Assembly (NCBI RefSeq): GCF_014697025.1
Contig: NZ_JACJRC010000001.1
Location: 776,778-840,777, forward strand
Direction: 5' to 3'
Length of the DNA stretch: 64,000 bases
From: Alkalinema sp. FACHB-956
Lineage (GTDB): Bacteria > Cyanobacteriota > Cyanobacteriia > Leptolyngbyales > Leptolyngbyaceae
Shown piece by piece: positions 1 through 8,352 of this stretch (position 1 is the stretch's first letter; each line of letters begins with the position of its first letter). Under the pieces are notes generated by a model, which did no database searches, was not told where the DNA came from, and saw only the letters and a list, made by a program, of their open reading frames with translations. The position numbers were made by a program, and so were the translations under genes.

Positions 1-1
1 G

Positions 2-1363
2 GGGAATGTTCAGGTTCAGGCCCGCGAGTTAATTCAGGTGAGTGGCGTGTCCTTGCTGGATGCAAGGGTTTTCTCAACGTTGGGATCCCTCACCTTTGGC
101 CATGGTAACTCTGGCAACGTGACGCTTTCCTCTCAAAAAGTGGCCGTGCTCGATGGTGCTAATGTCGCTGTTGCAACCTTTGGCCGTGGAACGGGCGGCA
201 ATTTAATGGTGAATGCGGACACCGTTGAAGTGATCGGGATGACGACGGGTGTCCCTAGTTTTCTGGCGAGTGCGTTATCGGCGTCCAGTAATGGCCCAGG
301 GGCGGCGGGCAGCATTCTGATCAACACTCGCACTTTAGCCGTAAAAGCGGGAGGACTGCTCTCGGTGGTGGGTCGGGGGACGGGCAATGCGGGGAGTATT
401 GTGGTGAATGCCTCGGAATCTATCCATGTCAATGGACAAGGGGCCAATGCACCGAACCCGACTGAGATTCGATCGGCGATCACGGATGATAAAGCGATCA
501 AACAATTTTTGGGATTACCGCTGAATCTCCTGTCGCAAGGGGAGTCGGGTAGCGTAATTCTCAATACCCCTAGCCTGAGAATTACGGATGGCGCAACTGT
601 GACGGTACGCAATGAGGGCAATGGCAAAGCCGGTAGTTTGGAAGTCAATGCGGGAGAGATTTGGCTGAATCATCAAGGGAATCTCATCGCGACTACGTTA
701 ACGGGAAAAGGTGGGGATATTGTTCTGAAAACCCATACGTTAGTCCTGCGGCAGGGGAGTGTGATTGCAGCGACAGCCGGGGGCGGTGGCGATGGTGGTA
801 ACGTGACGATCCAAGCACCGATTATGGTTGGGTTAGACAATAGTGACATCATTGCTAATGCCTTTAAAGGTCGGGGGGGAAATATCACGATCGCAACTCA
901 AGGAATCATCGGGTTAGAATTTCGCGATACGTTGGTTCCGAGAACGGATCTAACGAATGACATCACGGCAAGCTCACAATTCAATGTCAATGGAACCGTG
1001 CAAATTAACAATATTGGGGTTGATCCCAATGCTGGCTTAGTTGAACTCCCCGCAACCCTGACCGATGCGAGTCAGACCATTGCAGCGGGATGTCCGACGA
1101 ATGCAAGCAGTCGTTTTGTGATCACGGGACGCGGCGGTGTGCCCGTCAATCCGATGCAGCGCATGCCCAGTCCCATTCATCCTTGGGTTGATCTCCGATC
1201 GCCCTCCCCGTCAGGCACGATCGCGCAAACGCCGACCCCGACCCCCGCGATCGTGCAAGCGACGGCTTGGTATCGCAATCCCCAAACAGGGACGGTTGAA
1301 TTGGTCGCTGCCAACTCATCCCCTTCTGCGATACCAGCTTCTTGTGCCCTCGCGTCGAGATAG
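2..1363 (+). CDS. Two-partner-secretion exoprotein (filamentous-haemagglutinin-like), C-terminal part
   Basis: The reading frame is open from the left edge, so the true start is outside the window; about 453 residues are visible. The sequence is a repetitive Gly/Asn/Thr-rich parallel beta-helix of the type found in cyanobacterial haemagglutinin exoproteins, with rungs such as GNVTLSS, GSIVVNA and GSLEVNAG recurring every 20-60 residues. The last 100 residues (AAGCPTNASSRF, then a Pro/Thr-rich tail) are the usual C-terminal module of this family. Such proteins cross the outer membrane through a TpsB/FhaC porin; a candidate porin lies at 53992-55740. The specific role (adhesion, aggregation or other) cannot be read from this part. 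Ends 17 bp before a tandem repeat. Confidence 0.85.
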   Translation, partial: GNVQVQARELIQVSGVSLLDARVFSTLGSLTFGHGNSGNVTLSSQKVAVLDGANVAVATFGRGTGGNLMVNADTVEVIGMTTGVPSFLASALSASSNGPGAAGSILINTRTLAVKAGGLLSVVGRGTGNAGSIVVNASESIHVNGQGANAPNPTEIRSAITDDKAIKQFLGLPLNLLSQGESGSVILNTPSLRITDGATVTVRNEGNGKAGSLEVNAGEIWLNHQGNLIATTLTGKGGDIVLKTHTLVLRQGSVIAATAGGGGDGGNVTIQAPIMVGLDNSDIIANAFKGRGGNITIATQGIIGLEFRDTLVPRTDLTNDITASSQFNVNGTVQINNIGVDPNAGLVELPATLTDASQTIAAGCPTNASSRFVITGRGGVPVNPMQRMPSPIHPWVDLRSPSPSGTIAQTPTPTPAIVQATAWYRNPQTGTVELVAANSSPSAIPASCALASR

Positions 1364-1380
1364 CTTGCGTCATGTGCTGA

Positions 1381-1444
1381 AGTGAGTTTTGACTAAAGTG
1401 AGTTTTGACTAAAGTGAGTTTTGACTGAAGTGAGTTTTGACGGT
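1381..1444 (+). repeat. 16-bp tandem repeat, 4 copies
   Basis: Four consecutive copies of the unit AGTGAGTTTTGACTAA begin at 1381, 1397, 1413 and 1429. The first two are identical; the third has one change and the fourth three. The array fills most of the spacer between the exoprotein stop and the cyclase start. It shows no dyad symmetry, so it does not look like a terminator. Confidence 0.9.
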
Positions 1445-1477
1445 TTCTTATTGATCCTTTACTGAGTAATATCCACC

Positions 1478-4057
1478 ATGGGAACGCTGTGGAAATTCGG
1501 ACGATCGACCCTATCACAATCATCGTGGAAGCAGCGATTGTGGAAGTGGCGGGGTGTGCTGATTGCGGCTCCCAGCGTGACCGGCGTGGTGATTGCAGTA
1601 CGGCTGACGGGGTTGATGCAGGGGCTGGAATGGGCCGCCTTTGACCAATACATGCGCATGCGTACTCCCGAACCCCCGGACGATCGCATTGTGATTGTCG
1701 GCATTCAGGAATCGGATTTACAGAAATATGGTTGGCCGCTGCCCGATGACGTGTTGGCCAAGGTGCTCGATCGAGTACGGCAACAGCAACCTCGGGCGAT
1801 CGGTTTGGACTTATACCGCGATTTACCCGTGGGCCAGGGCTACGCCCAATTGACGAAGGTGTTTGAATCGACGCCGAATCTCGTGGGGATTCAGAAAATT
1901 GGTGGCACCGATCCCCTGGGTGCGGTCGCCCCTCCACCCACGTTGAAAAAGCTGGGCCAAGTGGCGGCCAATGATGTGGTGATGGATAGTGATGGCAAGC
2001 TGCGGCGCGGCCTGCTGTTCCTGGAAGATCGCGAGCAGAATAATGTGCCCACGTTGTCCATGGCCATGGCGATGTTTTACCTCGATCGCGAAGGCATTGC
2101 CCCCCAAGCCACACCGGACGATCGCATTCAACTGGGTCAGGCGCTGTTGACGCCCGTGGAAGCCAATGACGGTGGCTATGTGCGAGCCAATGCCCAGGGG
2201 TTTCAAACACTCATTAACTACCGGGGGCCGCGCGGCAATTTTTCTACCCTGTCGGTGGAGCAGGTGCTAGACGGCCAAATGCCTGCCCAATGGGGCCGCG
2301 ATCGCATTATCCTAGTCGGCCCGATGGCGGAAAGTTTGCGGGACACGTTTTACACGCCCTACAGTGTGCAGCTCATGCAACTGACCAAACCCACACCGGG
2401 GGTCGAAATCCACGCCAATCTTACCAGTCAACTCCTCAGTTCCGCCCTGAACCAACGCCCGCTGTTTAAAACCTGGTCGGAACTGGGGGAAATGCTGTGG
2501 ATTGCGGGGTGGGCGATCGTCGGGGCGCTGCTGGTCTGGCAACAGCGATCGTTGCAAGCGTCCCAAACCCTCGCCAGCCTCCACAGTCCCCTCAGCCAAG
2601 CGTGGCAATCCCTCAAAATTCCGGTGAGCTTGGTGGTGATGGCGGCGGGCTTGGTGGTGGGCACCTATGGTGCGTTTACCTTGGGGTGGTGGATTCCGGT
2701 GGCTCCGGCGCTGCTGAGTTTGGGCTGGTCGGCGATCGTAGTGACGGGCTATCTGGCACAAACGGCGGCGGAAATGCGAAAAACCCTAGGCCGCTATTTG
2801 ACCGATGAGGTGGTGGCGAGTTTGCTGGAAACGCCCGAGGGATTGACCCTGGTGGGGGAAAAGCGCAAAGTGACGACGCTGATGTCCGATATTCGGGGTT
2901 TTACCAGCCTCTCGGAGCAGTTGCCGCCGGAACAGGTGGTCAAGTTGCTCAACCTGTACCTGGGTTTTATGACCAAGATTATCCAGCGCTACGGGGGCAC
3001 GATTAACGATCTGACGGGGGATGGGATTGTCGTGTTTTTTGGAGCCCCGATCCAGCGACCCGATGATGGGGAACGGGCAGTGGCCTGTGCGTTGGCGATG
3101 CAGTTGGCTATGGATGCGGTGAATCAGCAGAGCCAAACCCTGAATTTGCCGCCGCTGCAAATGGGCATTGGGGTGAATACCGGGGAAGTGGTGGTCGGCA
3201 ATATTGGCTCGGAGGAACATACGAAATACACCGCGATCGGGAGTCATGTGAACGTAGCGGCGCGGATTGAGTCGTTTACGGTGGGGGGACAGATTTTAAT
3301 TTCCGAAAGTACGTGGGCCGAGGTACAGGCGATCGCGACTTTAAATGGTCAATCCCAAGCGCAGATGAAGGGCGTCTCGGCTCCGGTGACGCTGTATGAG
3401 GTGAGTGGGTTGGCGGGGCCGTACAATTTGAAGCTACGGGAAGAGCAGGAAAGTTTTATTGAATTGAAGCATCCGTTGCCCTTGCAGTATGCGGTGTTGG
3501 AAGGGAAGCATTTGTCGGAGGAACAGTTTTGGGGCAAATTAGTGCGGTTGTCGGCGAATGGGGCGGAAATTCTCTGTGACCATCGCCCTGCGCCGTTGAC
3601 GAATTTGAAACTGTTGCTCTGGTTCCCCAAGACAAACGATCGCCGGAGGGATGATCGTAGAGCCGACGATCGCCGAGCGGAGGATCACCATCGTCAATTG
3701 CCAGATGATCAACCCGATCGCAGGGTAGCCAATCGTAGAGCAGACGATCGTAAAACCGACGATCATCGGTCAGACGATCAACCAGTCTCTTCCGCTATGG
3801 TGGAATCGGCAATGGAAATACCATCCGCAGCGATCGTGGTAGAGGGAATGGGTGAACCCCAGGAAATTTATGCGAAGGTCATTCAAAAACCGAACGGGAG
3901 TGAAGTGGGTTTCTACCTCCGATTTACCCGCGTCCCCCCCACGGCTGAAACTTTGCTACAAGCACTCCGCAGCGATCGCCGTGCCCGGAAGTATCCCTCA
4001 GAAGCAGCCGCTATCCCGATCTCTTCTGATCCAACGACCTCTGCGCCCTCTGCTTAG
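1478..4057 (+). CDS. CHASE2-domain class III nucleotide cyclase with PilZ-like tail
   Basis: 859 residues. After a short N-terminal anchor (about 25-50) comes an extracytoplasmic CHASE2 sensor domain (about 50-330), a cluster of membrane segments (about 345-435), and a class III cyclase domain (about 460-640). Metal-binding aspartates are seen in SDIRGFT and GDGIVVFFG, and the transition-state Asn/Arg in VNVAARIE. At the purine-specificity position, where adenylyl cyclases usually have Lys (INKFIGD type), this protein has Asp (INDLTGD), so adenylate cyclase is not assured. The C-terminal part (about 660-840) contains a LSANGAEI segment resembling a PilZ domain, split by a 50-residue Asp/Arg-rich insert. 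Likely makes cAMP or cGMP in response to a periplasmic cue. Confidence 0.88.
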   Translation: MGTLWKFGRSTLSQSSWKQRLWKWRGVLIAAPSVTGVVIAVRLTGLMQGLEWAAFDQYMRMRTPEPPDDRIVIVGIQESDLQKYGWPLPDDVLAKVLDRVRQQQPRAIGLDLYRDLPVGQGYAQLTKVFESTPNLVGIQKIGGTDPLGAVAPPPTLKKLGQVAANDVVMDSDGKLRRGLLFLEDREQNNVPTLSMAMAMFYLDREGIAPQATPDDRIQLGQALLTPVEANDGGYVRANAQGFQTLINYRGPRGNFSTLSVEQVLDGQMPAQWGRDRIILVGPMAESLRDTFYTPYSVQLMQLTKPTPGVEIHANLTSQLLSSALNQRPLFKTWSELGEMLWIAGWAIVGALLVWQQRSLQASQTLASLHSPLSQAWQSLKIPVSLVVMAAGLVVGTYGAFTLGWWIPVAPALLSLGWSAIVVTGYLAQTAAEMRKTLGRYLTDEVVASLLETPEGLTLVGEKRKVTTLMSDIRGFTSLSEQLPPEQVVKLLNLYLGFMTKIIQRYGGTINDLTGDGIVVFFGAPIQRPDDGERAVACALAMQLAMDAVNQQSQTLNLPPLQMGIGVNTGEVVVGNIGSEEHTKYTAIGSHVNVAARIESFTVGGQILISESTWAEVQAIATLNGQSQAQMKGVSAPVTLYEVSGLAGPYNLKLREEQESFIELKHPLPLQYAVLEGKHLSEEQFWGKLVRLSANGAEILCDHRPAPLTNLKLLLWFPKTNDRRRDDRRADDRRAEDHHRQLPDDQPDRRVANRRADDRKTDDHRSDDQPVSSAMVESAMEIPSAAIVVEGMGEPQEIYAKVIQKPNGSEVGFYLRFTRVPPTAETLLQALRSDRRARKYPSEAAAIPISSDPTTSAPSA
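3637..3786 (+). repeat. CGATCG-rich low-complexity insert inside the cyclase gene
   Basis: About 150 bases rich in GACGATC/CGATCG words, such as gacgatcgcc and gacgatcgta. They encode an Asp/Arg/His-rich stretch with repeated DDRR, ADDR and DDHR peptides, and interrupt the PilZ-like tail of the cyclase. It looks like local expansion of a HIP1-like core inside a coding region. Confidence 0.7.
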
Positions 4058-4114
4058 GAGATTGGCTAATCAGAAATCACTCTGACTCCTCCACCCACCT
4101 ACCCATCTACCCAT

Positions 4115-4609
4115 CTAGCTGCTAGGGGGAATCACTTCCAGGCCATAGCGTGGCGCGATCGCGAGTACCTTTTCAATATCCGCAGGCGTGACTTCCGGGG
4201 GTTGATTTTTGTCCACTGGGACGCCAATTTCTACCCAGAATTTTTCTAAACCGCCGGGAGTGACCCAACAGAGGCAAGTGGCAGGCTCGGAACCCACGTT
4301 ACTAAATTGGTGGACTTGCCCCTTGGGGAGATGGACAAAGGTACCAGTGGGAGCGGCAATCACTCGATCGCCCAAACGGAACTCCATGGCCCCCGAGAGC
4401 ACGTAGAAGGATTCGTCTTCGTGGCTGTGGCAATGGGGCGGGACGGCGCTGTGGGGCTGCATGGTGATTTCCAGCAGGGCGTAGGCGTGGTTGGTGTCTT
4501 CGCTGCGGGCCTTGTAGCGATATAAGTCGCCTAAAACCCAGTAGGCATCGCCTTGGTCAGGTTGTTGAACGATCTCTTGTTGAACGATCGCTTGCAAGTG
4601 GGGGGCCAT
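4115..4609 (-). CDS. Cupin-domain protein
   Basis: 164 residues. A single conserved cupin barrel occupies about residues 40-130. The first cupin motif is HCHSHEDESFYVLSGAMEF, with His/His/Glu metal ligands; the second is HLPKGQVHQFSNVG, giving the fourth His. The N-terminal 30 residues (IVQQEIVQQPDQGDAYW) are family specific. Members bind Fe or Mn and act as dioxygenases, isomerases or sensors, and the substrate is not predictable here. It lies 161 bp upstream of, and in the same direction as, an SDR gene whose stop is at 4770 on the same strand; that gene is promoter-distal to nothing else, so co-transcription is possible but unproven. Confidence 0.85.
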   Translation of the reverse strand: MAPHLQAIVQQEIVQQPDQGDAYWVLGDLYRYKARSEDTNHAYALLEITMQPHSAVPPHCHSHEDESFYVLSGAMEFRLGDRVIAAPTGTFVHLPKGQVHQFSNVGSEPATCLCWVTPGGLEKFWVEIGVPVDKNQPPEVTPADIEKVLAIAPRYGLEVIPPSS

Positions 4610-4769
4610 GGGGTATTCTCCTGGGACGTAAAACTGTAAGGAACGTATGCCAGCGGGGAATCGGAGTTATGCAGAGGATTGGACTCCCCACAATTAACCC
4701 ATGGGAAAATGATAGCCACCTGAGAATGGACTGAAGGAGCAATCAATAAAATCATGAATGATGCAGGGC

Positions 4770-5540
4770 TTAATGTTCTTGGTAATGCCGCAGTAAGCCA
4801 CCATCAACGACAAAAGTACTGCCTGTAATGTAATTGGCTTCGTCGGAGGCTAGAAATGCGACTAAAGATGCGACATCCTGGGGGTGGCCCACCCGCCCGA
4901 TCGGAATATTTTGGTGCAGGGCTTGGGCTTTTTCGGGATCCTTCAGTGTCGCTTCGTTGATGGGTGTGGCGATCGCGCCGGGGGCTACGTTGTTAATGGT
5001 GATACCGTGGGGGCCGAGTTCCGTCGCTAGGGTGCGGGTTAACATGCGTAGGCCGCCTTTGCTGGCGCAGTAGGGAGCGTAATTGGGAAAGGAAAGCTCT
5101 TCGTGAACGGAACTAATGTTGATAATTTTACCGGGACGTTGGGTGGTGAGTAAATGTTTGACAACCGCTTGGGTTGTAAAGAAAACACCTTTGAGATTGG
5201 TATTAAGGACAGCATCATAATCAGATTCAGTGACTTCCCAAAAAGCAGCTTGGCGTTCAATGCCCGCATTGTTAACGAGAATATCCAGCTTGCCAAAATG
5301 GTCAACGCTTTCGGCAACCATCCGATCGATGTCGGCTAGTTTACTGACATCAGCTTGCACGAGATGGGCGGGGGGATGGCCCAGGGCTGCGATTTGAGCC
5401 AGGATTTTCTCAGCATCCTCTGGATCGGAACGGTAGTCGATGACCACATTAGCGCCTTCTGCGGCGAGTCGAAGCACGATCGCTTGACCAATGCCCTGAT
5501 CGCCACCCGTGACTAATGCAACTTTGCCCGCGAGTTTCAT
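4770..5540 (-). CDS. SDR-family oxidoreductase, glucose 1-dehydrogenase-like
   Basis: 256 residues, full length for a classical short-chain dehydrogenase. Visible motifs are the Rossmann glycine motif TGGDQGIG (about 11-18), the NNAG motif (about 90), catalytic Ser in NISSVHE, and the YCASK active site (about 156-160). The C-terminal IPIGRVGHPQDVASLVAFLASDEANYITG segment is typical of the glucose/galactose 1-dehydrogenase-like and 3-oxoacyl reductase subgroup. Uses NAD(P)H; the substrate is not deducible. An acidic residue after the second beta strand (VVIDYRSD) is more often linked with NAD preference, but this is weak evidence. Confidence 0.9.
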   Translation of the reverse strand: MKLAGKVALVTGGDQGIGQAIVLRLAAEGANVVIDYRSDPEDAEKILAQIAALGHPPAHLVQADVSKLADIDRMVAESVDHFGKLDILVNNAGIERQAAFWEVTESDYDAVLNTNLKGVFFTTQAVVKHLLTTQRPGKIINISSVHEELSFPNYAPYCASKGGLRMLTRTLATELGPHGITINNVAPGAIATPINEATLKDPEKAQALHQNIPIGRVGHPQDVASLVAFLASDEANYITGSTFVVDGGLLRHYQEH

Positions 5541-5557
5541 GGGAATCTCCTAGCTTG

Positions 5558-5611
5558 AATGTCTTGCACAACTGCAATGTCTTGCATAACTGCAATGTCT
5601 TGCACAACTGC
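5558..5611 (+). repeat. 18-bp tandem repeat, 3 copies
   Basis: Three head-to-tail copies of AATGTCTTGCACAACTGC start at 5558, 5576 and 5594; the middle copy has one C-to-T change. They lie just upstream of the SDR gene start (minus strand), in its likely leader or promoter. Confidence 0.9.
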
Positions 5612-5772
5612 ATGGATATGTGCGATCGAACAACAGTTAGGACGCTAAAGAAATGACCTAAAGGCAGGCAAAACGCAGACGAAAGATCTCTATAAAGGAT
5701 GAATAGGAGCGGTAATCCTGGATTCCTTGTAATTCCAGATGAGGAAGCTGTAACAGATGCTGTGAGGACAAT

Positions 5773-6318
5773 TTACCCAGGAGTGAGTTGAGCGACGCCA
5801 AAGGTTGCATTGAATTTACGACACCAAATCACGATCGATGAATAGTCTGCGAGATTAATGTTGTTAGGAATGGCGTATTGTTGAGAACCGGAAAATTTTT
5901 GTAAGGGTGCAAGGACAACGTAGTCGCCTTCTTTCAGTGGGTAGGCGGGCGGTTTGGTGGAGCCGAGGACGTTGTTAGAGCGATGGAATGCCACGACGAG
6001 ATCGGGGCCTAGTTCTGAAGTTTTAAAGGTCTGATCTAAAACTAAGGTGCTCTGCCCGTTCTGCTTCAGGATTTGAAGGCTGCCTTTCGTTTCATGTTCC
6101 CCGGAAACGAAACTCCCGGATTTAATCGGTTTTGTGGCAGCGGGTTGTGCTGTGGTTTTAGTCGAGGGGGTTGGGGTTGCTGGGGCTGAAGTTGCCCCAT
6201 CGATCGGGCTGGCTTCGCTACGATTTTGGGGCGAGGTTGTGCTGGTGGGGCTTTGGCTGGTGCAACCTAGGATGAGTAAGGGCGTGAGGCACAGAATTGC
6301 TAAAAGTGTAGATTTCAT
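5773..6318 (-). CDS. DM13-domain lipoprotein
   Basis: About 181 residues from the ATG at 6318. I prefer this start because it places a clean lipoprotein signal at the N-terminus: MKST, a hydrophobic core, then the lipobox LILGC; the longer frame to 6363 would bury it. After a Ser/Thr/Pro/Ala-rich linker comes a DM13 domain: SGSFVSGEHETKG, a central VVAFHRSNNV, and the diagnostic Cys in DYSSIVIWCRKFNATFG. DM13 domains are proposed to take part in redox or electron-transfer chemistry at the cell surface. Likely an envelope-anchored lipoprotein. Monocistronic. Confidence 0.85.
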   Translation of the reverse strand: MKSTLLAILCLTPLLILGCTSQSPTSTTSPQNRSEASPIDGATSAPATPTPSTKTTAQPAATKPIKSGSFVSGEHETKGSLQILKQNGQSTLVLDQTFKTSELGPDLVVAFHRSNNVLGSTKPPAYPLKEGDYVVLAPLQKFSGSQQYAIPNNINLADYSSIVIWCRKFNATFGVAQLTPG

Positions 6319-6649
6319 GATCACGGTGTCTTTGGCTGTAATGGAAAATATGTAACTAATCATGGAAGGTCAACCATTACTAAAATAATTCATTGCAGCA
6401 ATGGATAACAGGAAATCTTCAGCATGAAACTTATCAGGAGGATGCATTGATTATGATGGCTAGGAAAACTGGAAAAATGATGGCAGCCTAAGGAATCGCC
6501 ATCCTATTTTTCATATTTTCACTGGAAAAATTTATGAGGTTCTCAGGGAATTCTCATCGAGAGCGCGTTGCCTCGATCGCTGGCTGGAGAGAAGCAAGCT
6601 GTAGAAAATAATGTTGCCGATTTACACCATTGCGAAATGTCTGACTACG

Positions 6650-6911
6650 GTTGACAGAACCCGAGTTTATTTGTAGGGTTGTTTCTCATAGCTGAGTACC
6701 ACCGTGTTTCAACACCCCGTTGGTCAAAGATCGACCGTAGGTCAATCAATCAGCTTATCTCCCGAAAATTAAGGCGCTGCCCCAGTTGCGACCAACAACG
6801 TAAGGCAGCTAAACCCCCAAGCTGACGAGACCAGCAAGGCGGTCTGACACGGATTGTAACATTCGATCGGGCCACCCTACTTGTCCTGCAAAGAGGGTGG
6901 CTTTAATTTTT
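6650..6911 (+). ncRNA. Candidate structured leader RNA or small RNA ending in an intrinsic terminator
   Basis: No protein gene feeds the terminator at 6871-6911 from the left on this strand, so a transcript must start within the 6319-6870 spacer. The segment holds nested inverted repeats: GCTGCC...GGCAGC enclosing GTTG...CAAC (6779-6812), AGACC...GGTCT (about 6829-6846), GTGTT...AACAC (about 6710) and a distant AGCTGA...TCAGCT pair. With the terminator 38 bp before the ATG at 6950, the layout resembles a transcription attenuator or riboswitch. A stand-alone sRNA is the alternative. It matches no riboswitch class I recognise. The 5' boundary is a guess. Confidence 0.4.
6871..6911 (+). terminator. 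Rho-independent terminator
   Basis: Perfect 8-bp GC-rich stem GCCACCCT (6871-6878) / AGGGTGGC (6894-6901), a 15-nt loop, then TTTAATTTTT. The U tract exists only on the plus strand. Confidence 0.8.
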
Positions 6912-6949
6912 GGGATTTCTTCCCGACTCTACAACCAGGAGAAATCCCC

Positions 6950-7168
6950 ATGTTTATTGGTTTTGACGATCTCGATCGCGCGATCGAGGACTCCCGTAAA
7001 CCGCTGCAATTCTACCTCCTCGGCACCCGCGAGGAAGTCCAGTCCACCATTAACCAGTTGCAGGTGTTGCGTTTTTCTGAACGAATTCGCTGGAGTCCCC
7101 CGGTGCCGGTGCCCGGTTCGGATTGGCAATACGTCAGCAAGATGCAGCGCGATCGGGCGTTGGAGTAA
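6950..7168 (+). CDS. Small protein of a two-member family (72 aa)
   Basis: 72 residues from the ATG at 6950, chosen because AGGAGA lies 9-10 bases upstream; the longer frame would run through the terminator. The sequence (YLLGTREEVQSTINQLQVL, RIRWSPPVPVPGSDWQY) aligns over about 45 residues with the C-terminal half of the protein at 45635-45979 (FGHRDDVQLTINELQAIGF, KRVQWSLPMPISSAHGEYF). Both keep the shape [LF]G.R[ED][DE]VQ.TIN[QE]LQ....... R[IV][RQ]WS.P.P. Soluble and predicted alpha/beta; function unknown. Its leader carries a terminator-bearing structured RNA, so expression may be attenuated. Confidence 0.65.
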   Translation: MFIGFDDLDRAIEDSRKPLQFYLLGTREEVQSTINQLQVLRFSERIRWSPPVPVPGSDWQYVSKMQRDRALE

Positions 7169-7199
7169 GTGCGATCGATCGGTGATCCCGAGGGTTAAC

Positions 7200-7232
7200 A
7201 AAAACCGGGATTTTCTAAAAATCCCGGTTTTT
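7200..7232. terminator. Bidirectional intrinsic terminator
   Basis: A near-perfect hairpin, AAAAACCGGGAT...ATCCCGGTTTTT, sits between convergent genes ending at 7168 (+) and 7249 (-). The A and T flanks supply a U tract in both directions. Confidence 0.9.
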
Positions 7233-7248
7233 AGCCGAGACGATGAGC

Positions 7249-7677
7249 TTAGGGAATCAAAATCTCTGGGGCAATGCCATTGGCCTGCGCGATCGCGGTT
7301 AATTTTTGTACTTGCTCTGCATCACTTAGCGTACTAGTAGCCATTACATCTGCAATAATCTTTTGTAATTGCAATGCAGGTTGGCTTGTATTGATGTCCG
7401 CGTTCGTGATAACGGTTTCCTCCCCTGCTTCACATTCATACACAACATAGGTCCAAATCCCAGGACTTCCCTCCTCGGCACTTTCGCCCTCATAGAAAGT
7501 TGTTGTCTCATCCTCATCACAATCGTAATAAGCAGAATAGATATCATCCCACTCACAATCCGACTCTTCCAATACGTCACGAATTTCGCTGAGAACGCCT
7601 GCAATATGATGCGGCTGCGTTTCTACCTGCACCAACCGCACTTGTTCCCACTCAAAATTATGTAAGCTAATTGCCAT
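7249..7677 (-). CDS. Hypothetical acidic protein (142 aa)
   Basis: I do not recognise this family. The protein is acidic, with a dense Asp/Glu stretch at about residues 35-70 (LEESDCEWDDIYSAYYDCDEDETTTFYEGESAEEGSPG), four cysteines (about 41, 52, 81 and one nearby), and a C-terminal helical part ending in EILIP. No signal peptide or membrane segment. A good Shine-Dalgarno (GGGAGG) is 7-8 bases before the ATG. It is separated from its upstream neighbour on the same strand by about 150 bp and ends at a shared bidirectional terminator, so probably monocistronic. Confidence 0.7.
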   Translation of the reverse strand: MAISLHNFEWEQVRLVQVETQPHHIAGVLSEIRDVLEESDCEWDDIYSAYYDCDEDETTTFYEGESAEEGSPGIWTYVVYECEAGEETVITNADINTSQPALQLQKIIADVMATSTLSDAEQVQKLTAIAQANGIAPEILIP

Positions 7678-7830
7678 CAGTTCGGCCTCCCAAGATGTTA
7701 TGCGGCAGATGTTATTCAGGGTGAATTCAACCCATGCCTCAATTCTAATCTCTCTTTAAGGTTAAATGCTAACTCTGCGATCGATGCCTCTCTACTTCTC
7801 TCCTGACTTTCTTGATCATCGCTAAACCGT

Positions 7831-8352
7831 CTAGCCCCGCCCTTCTAAATACCCCTTGACCAACTGCGCGATCGCTAATACCTCCAACATGCCATAGGTA
7901 AAGGCATTGGCTAGCCAAAAGGAACGGCGTATCATTTTGCGATCGAGACGATCGATTTTTTTGAGACTCAACGACCCAACCCAACCTTCCACCACTGCCG
8001 AAAAAACATACATCGGAATCAGCGTCACCATAATTTCCAATGGCAGGAAGGGAAAGGCTCCCGGTTGCACGGGCACCGAAGATCCCAATAGGCTCTGGCC
8101 TAAAAATGCACCAAACGGAATGATCACCAGGATTCCTCCGAGCAATGTAGAAATAATATTGGTATAAAATGCTAGCCAAGCAGATCTGCGAATGCTGATA
8201 GAAAGTTTCTGGTGATGGATGAATGCCTCGATCGCGATGATTGGAATCAACAGAAAAACTTGGTAAAAAACACTCTGACTAAACAGCGGAATGCCAGAAT
8301 TTGCAATCAAAATACCATGGTGGCTAACATAGGTCACGATCGAAGTCAGCAT
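7831..8352 (-). CDS. Hypothetical multi-pass membrane protein
   Basis: 173 residues with about four hydrophobic segments: roughly 13-45 (GIPLFSQSVFYQVFLLIPIIAI), 60-90 (FYTNIISTLLGGILVIIPFGAFL), 103-125 (LEIMVTLIPMYVFSAVVEGWVG) and 145-165. A basic loop KKIDRLDRKMIRR lies between the last two. The charge pattern fits an integral inner- or thylakoid-membrane protein. I do not recognise the family. It is divergent from the fructosamine-kinase-like gene, with about 120 bp between the two starts. Confidence 0.75.
   Translation of the reverse strand: MLTSIVTYVSHHGILIANSGIPLFSQSVFYQVFLLIPIIAIEAFIHHQKLSISIRRSAWLAFYTNIISTLLGGILVIIPFGAFLGQSLLGSSVPVQPGAFPFLPLEIMVTLIPMYVFSAVVEGWVGSLSLKKIDRLDRKMIRRSFWLANAFTYGMLEVLAIAQLVKGYLEGRG

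Noticed and set aside
1146..2210. 354-aa minus-strand frame across the exoprotein and cyclase genes
   Set aside because: It is a shadow of two well supported plus-strand genes; composition is Arg/Pro/His-rich with no domain pattern.
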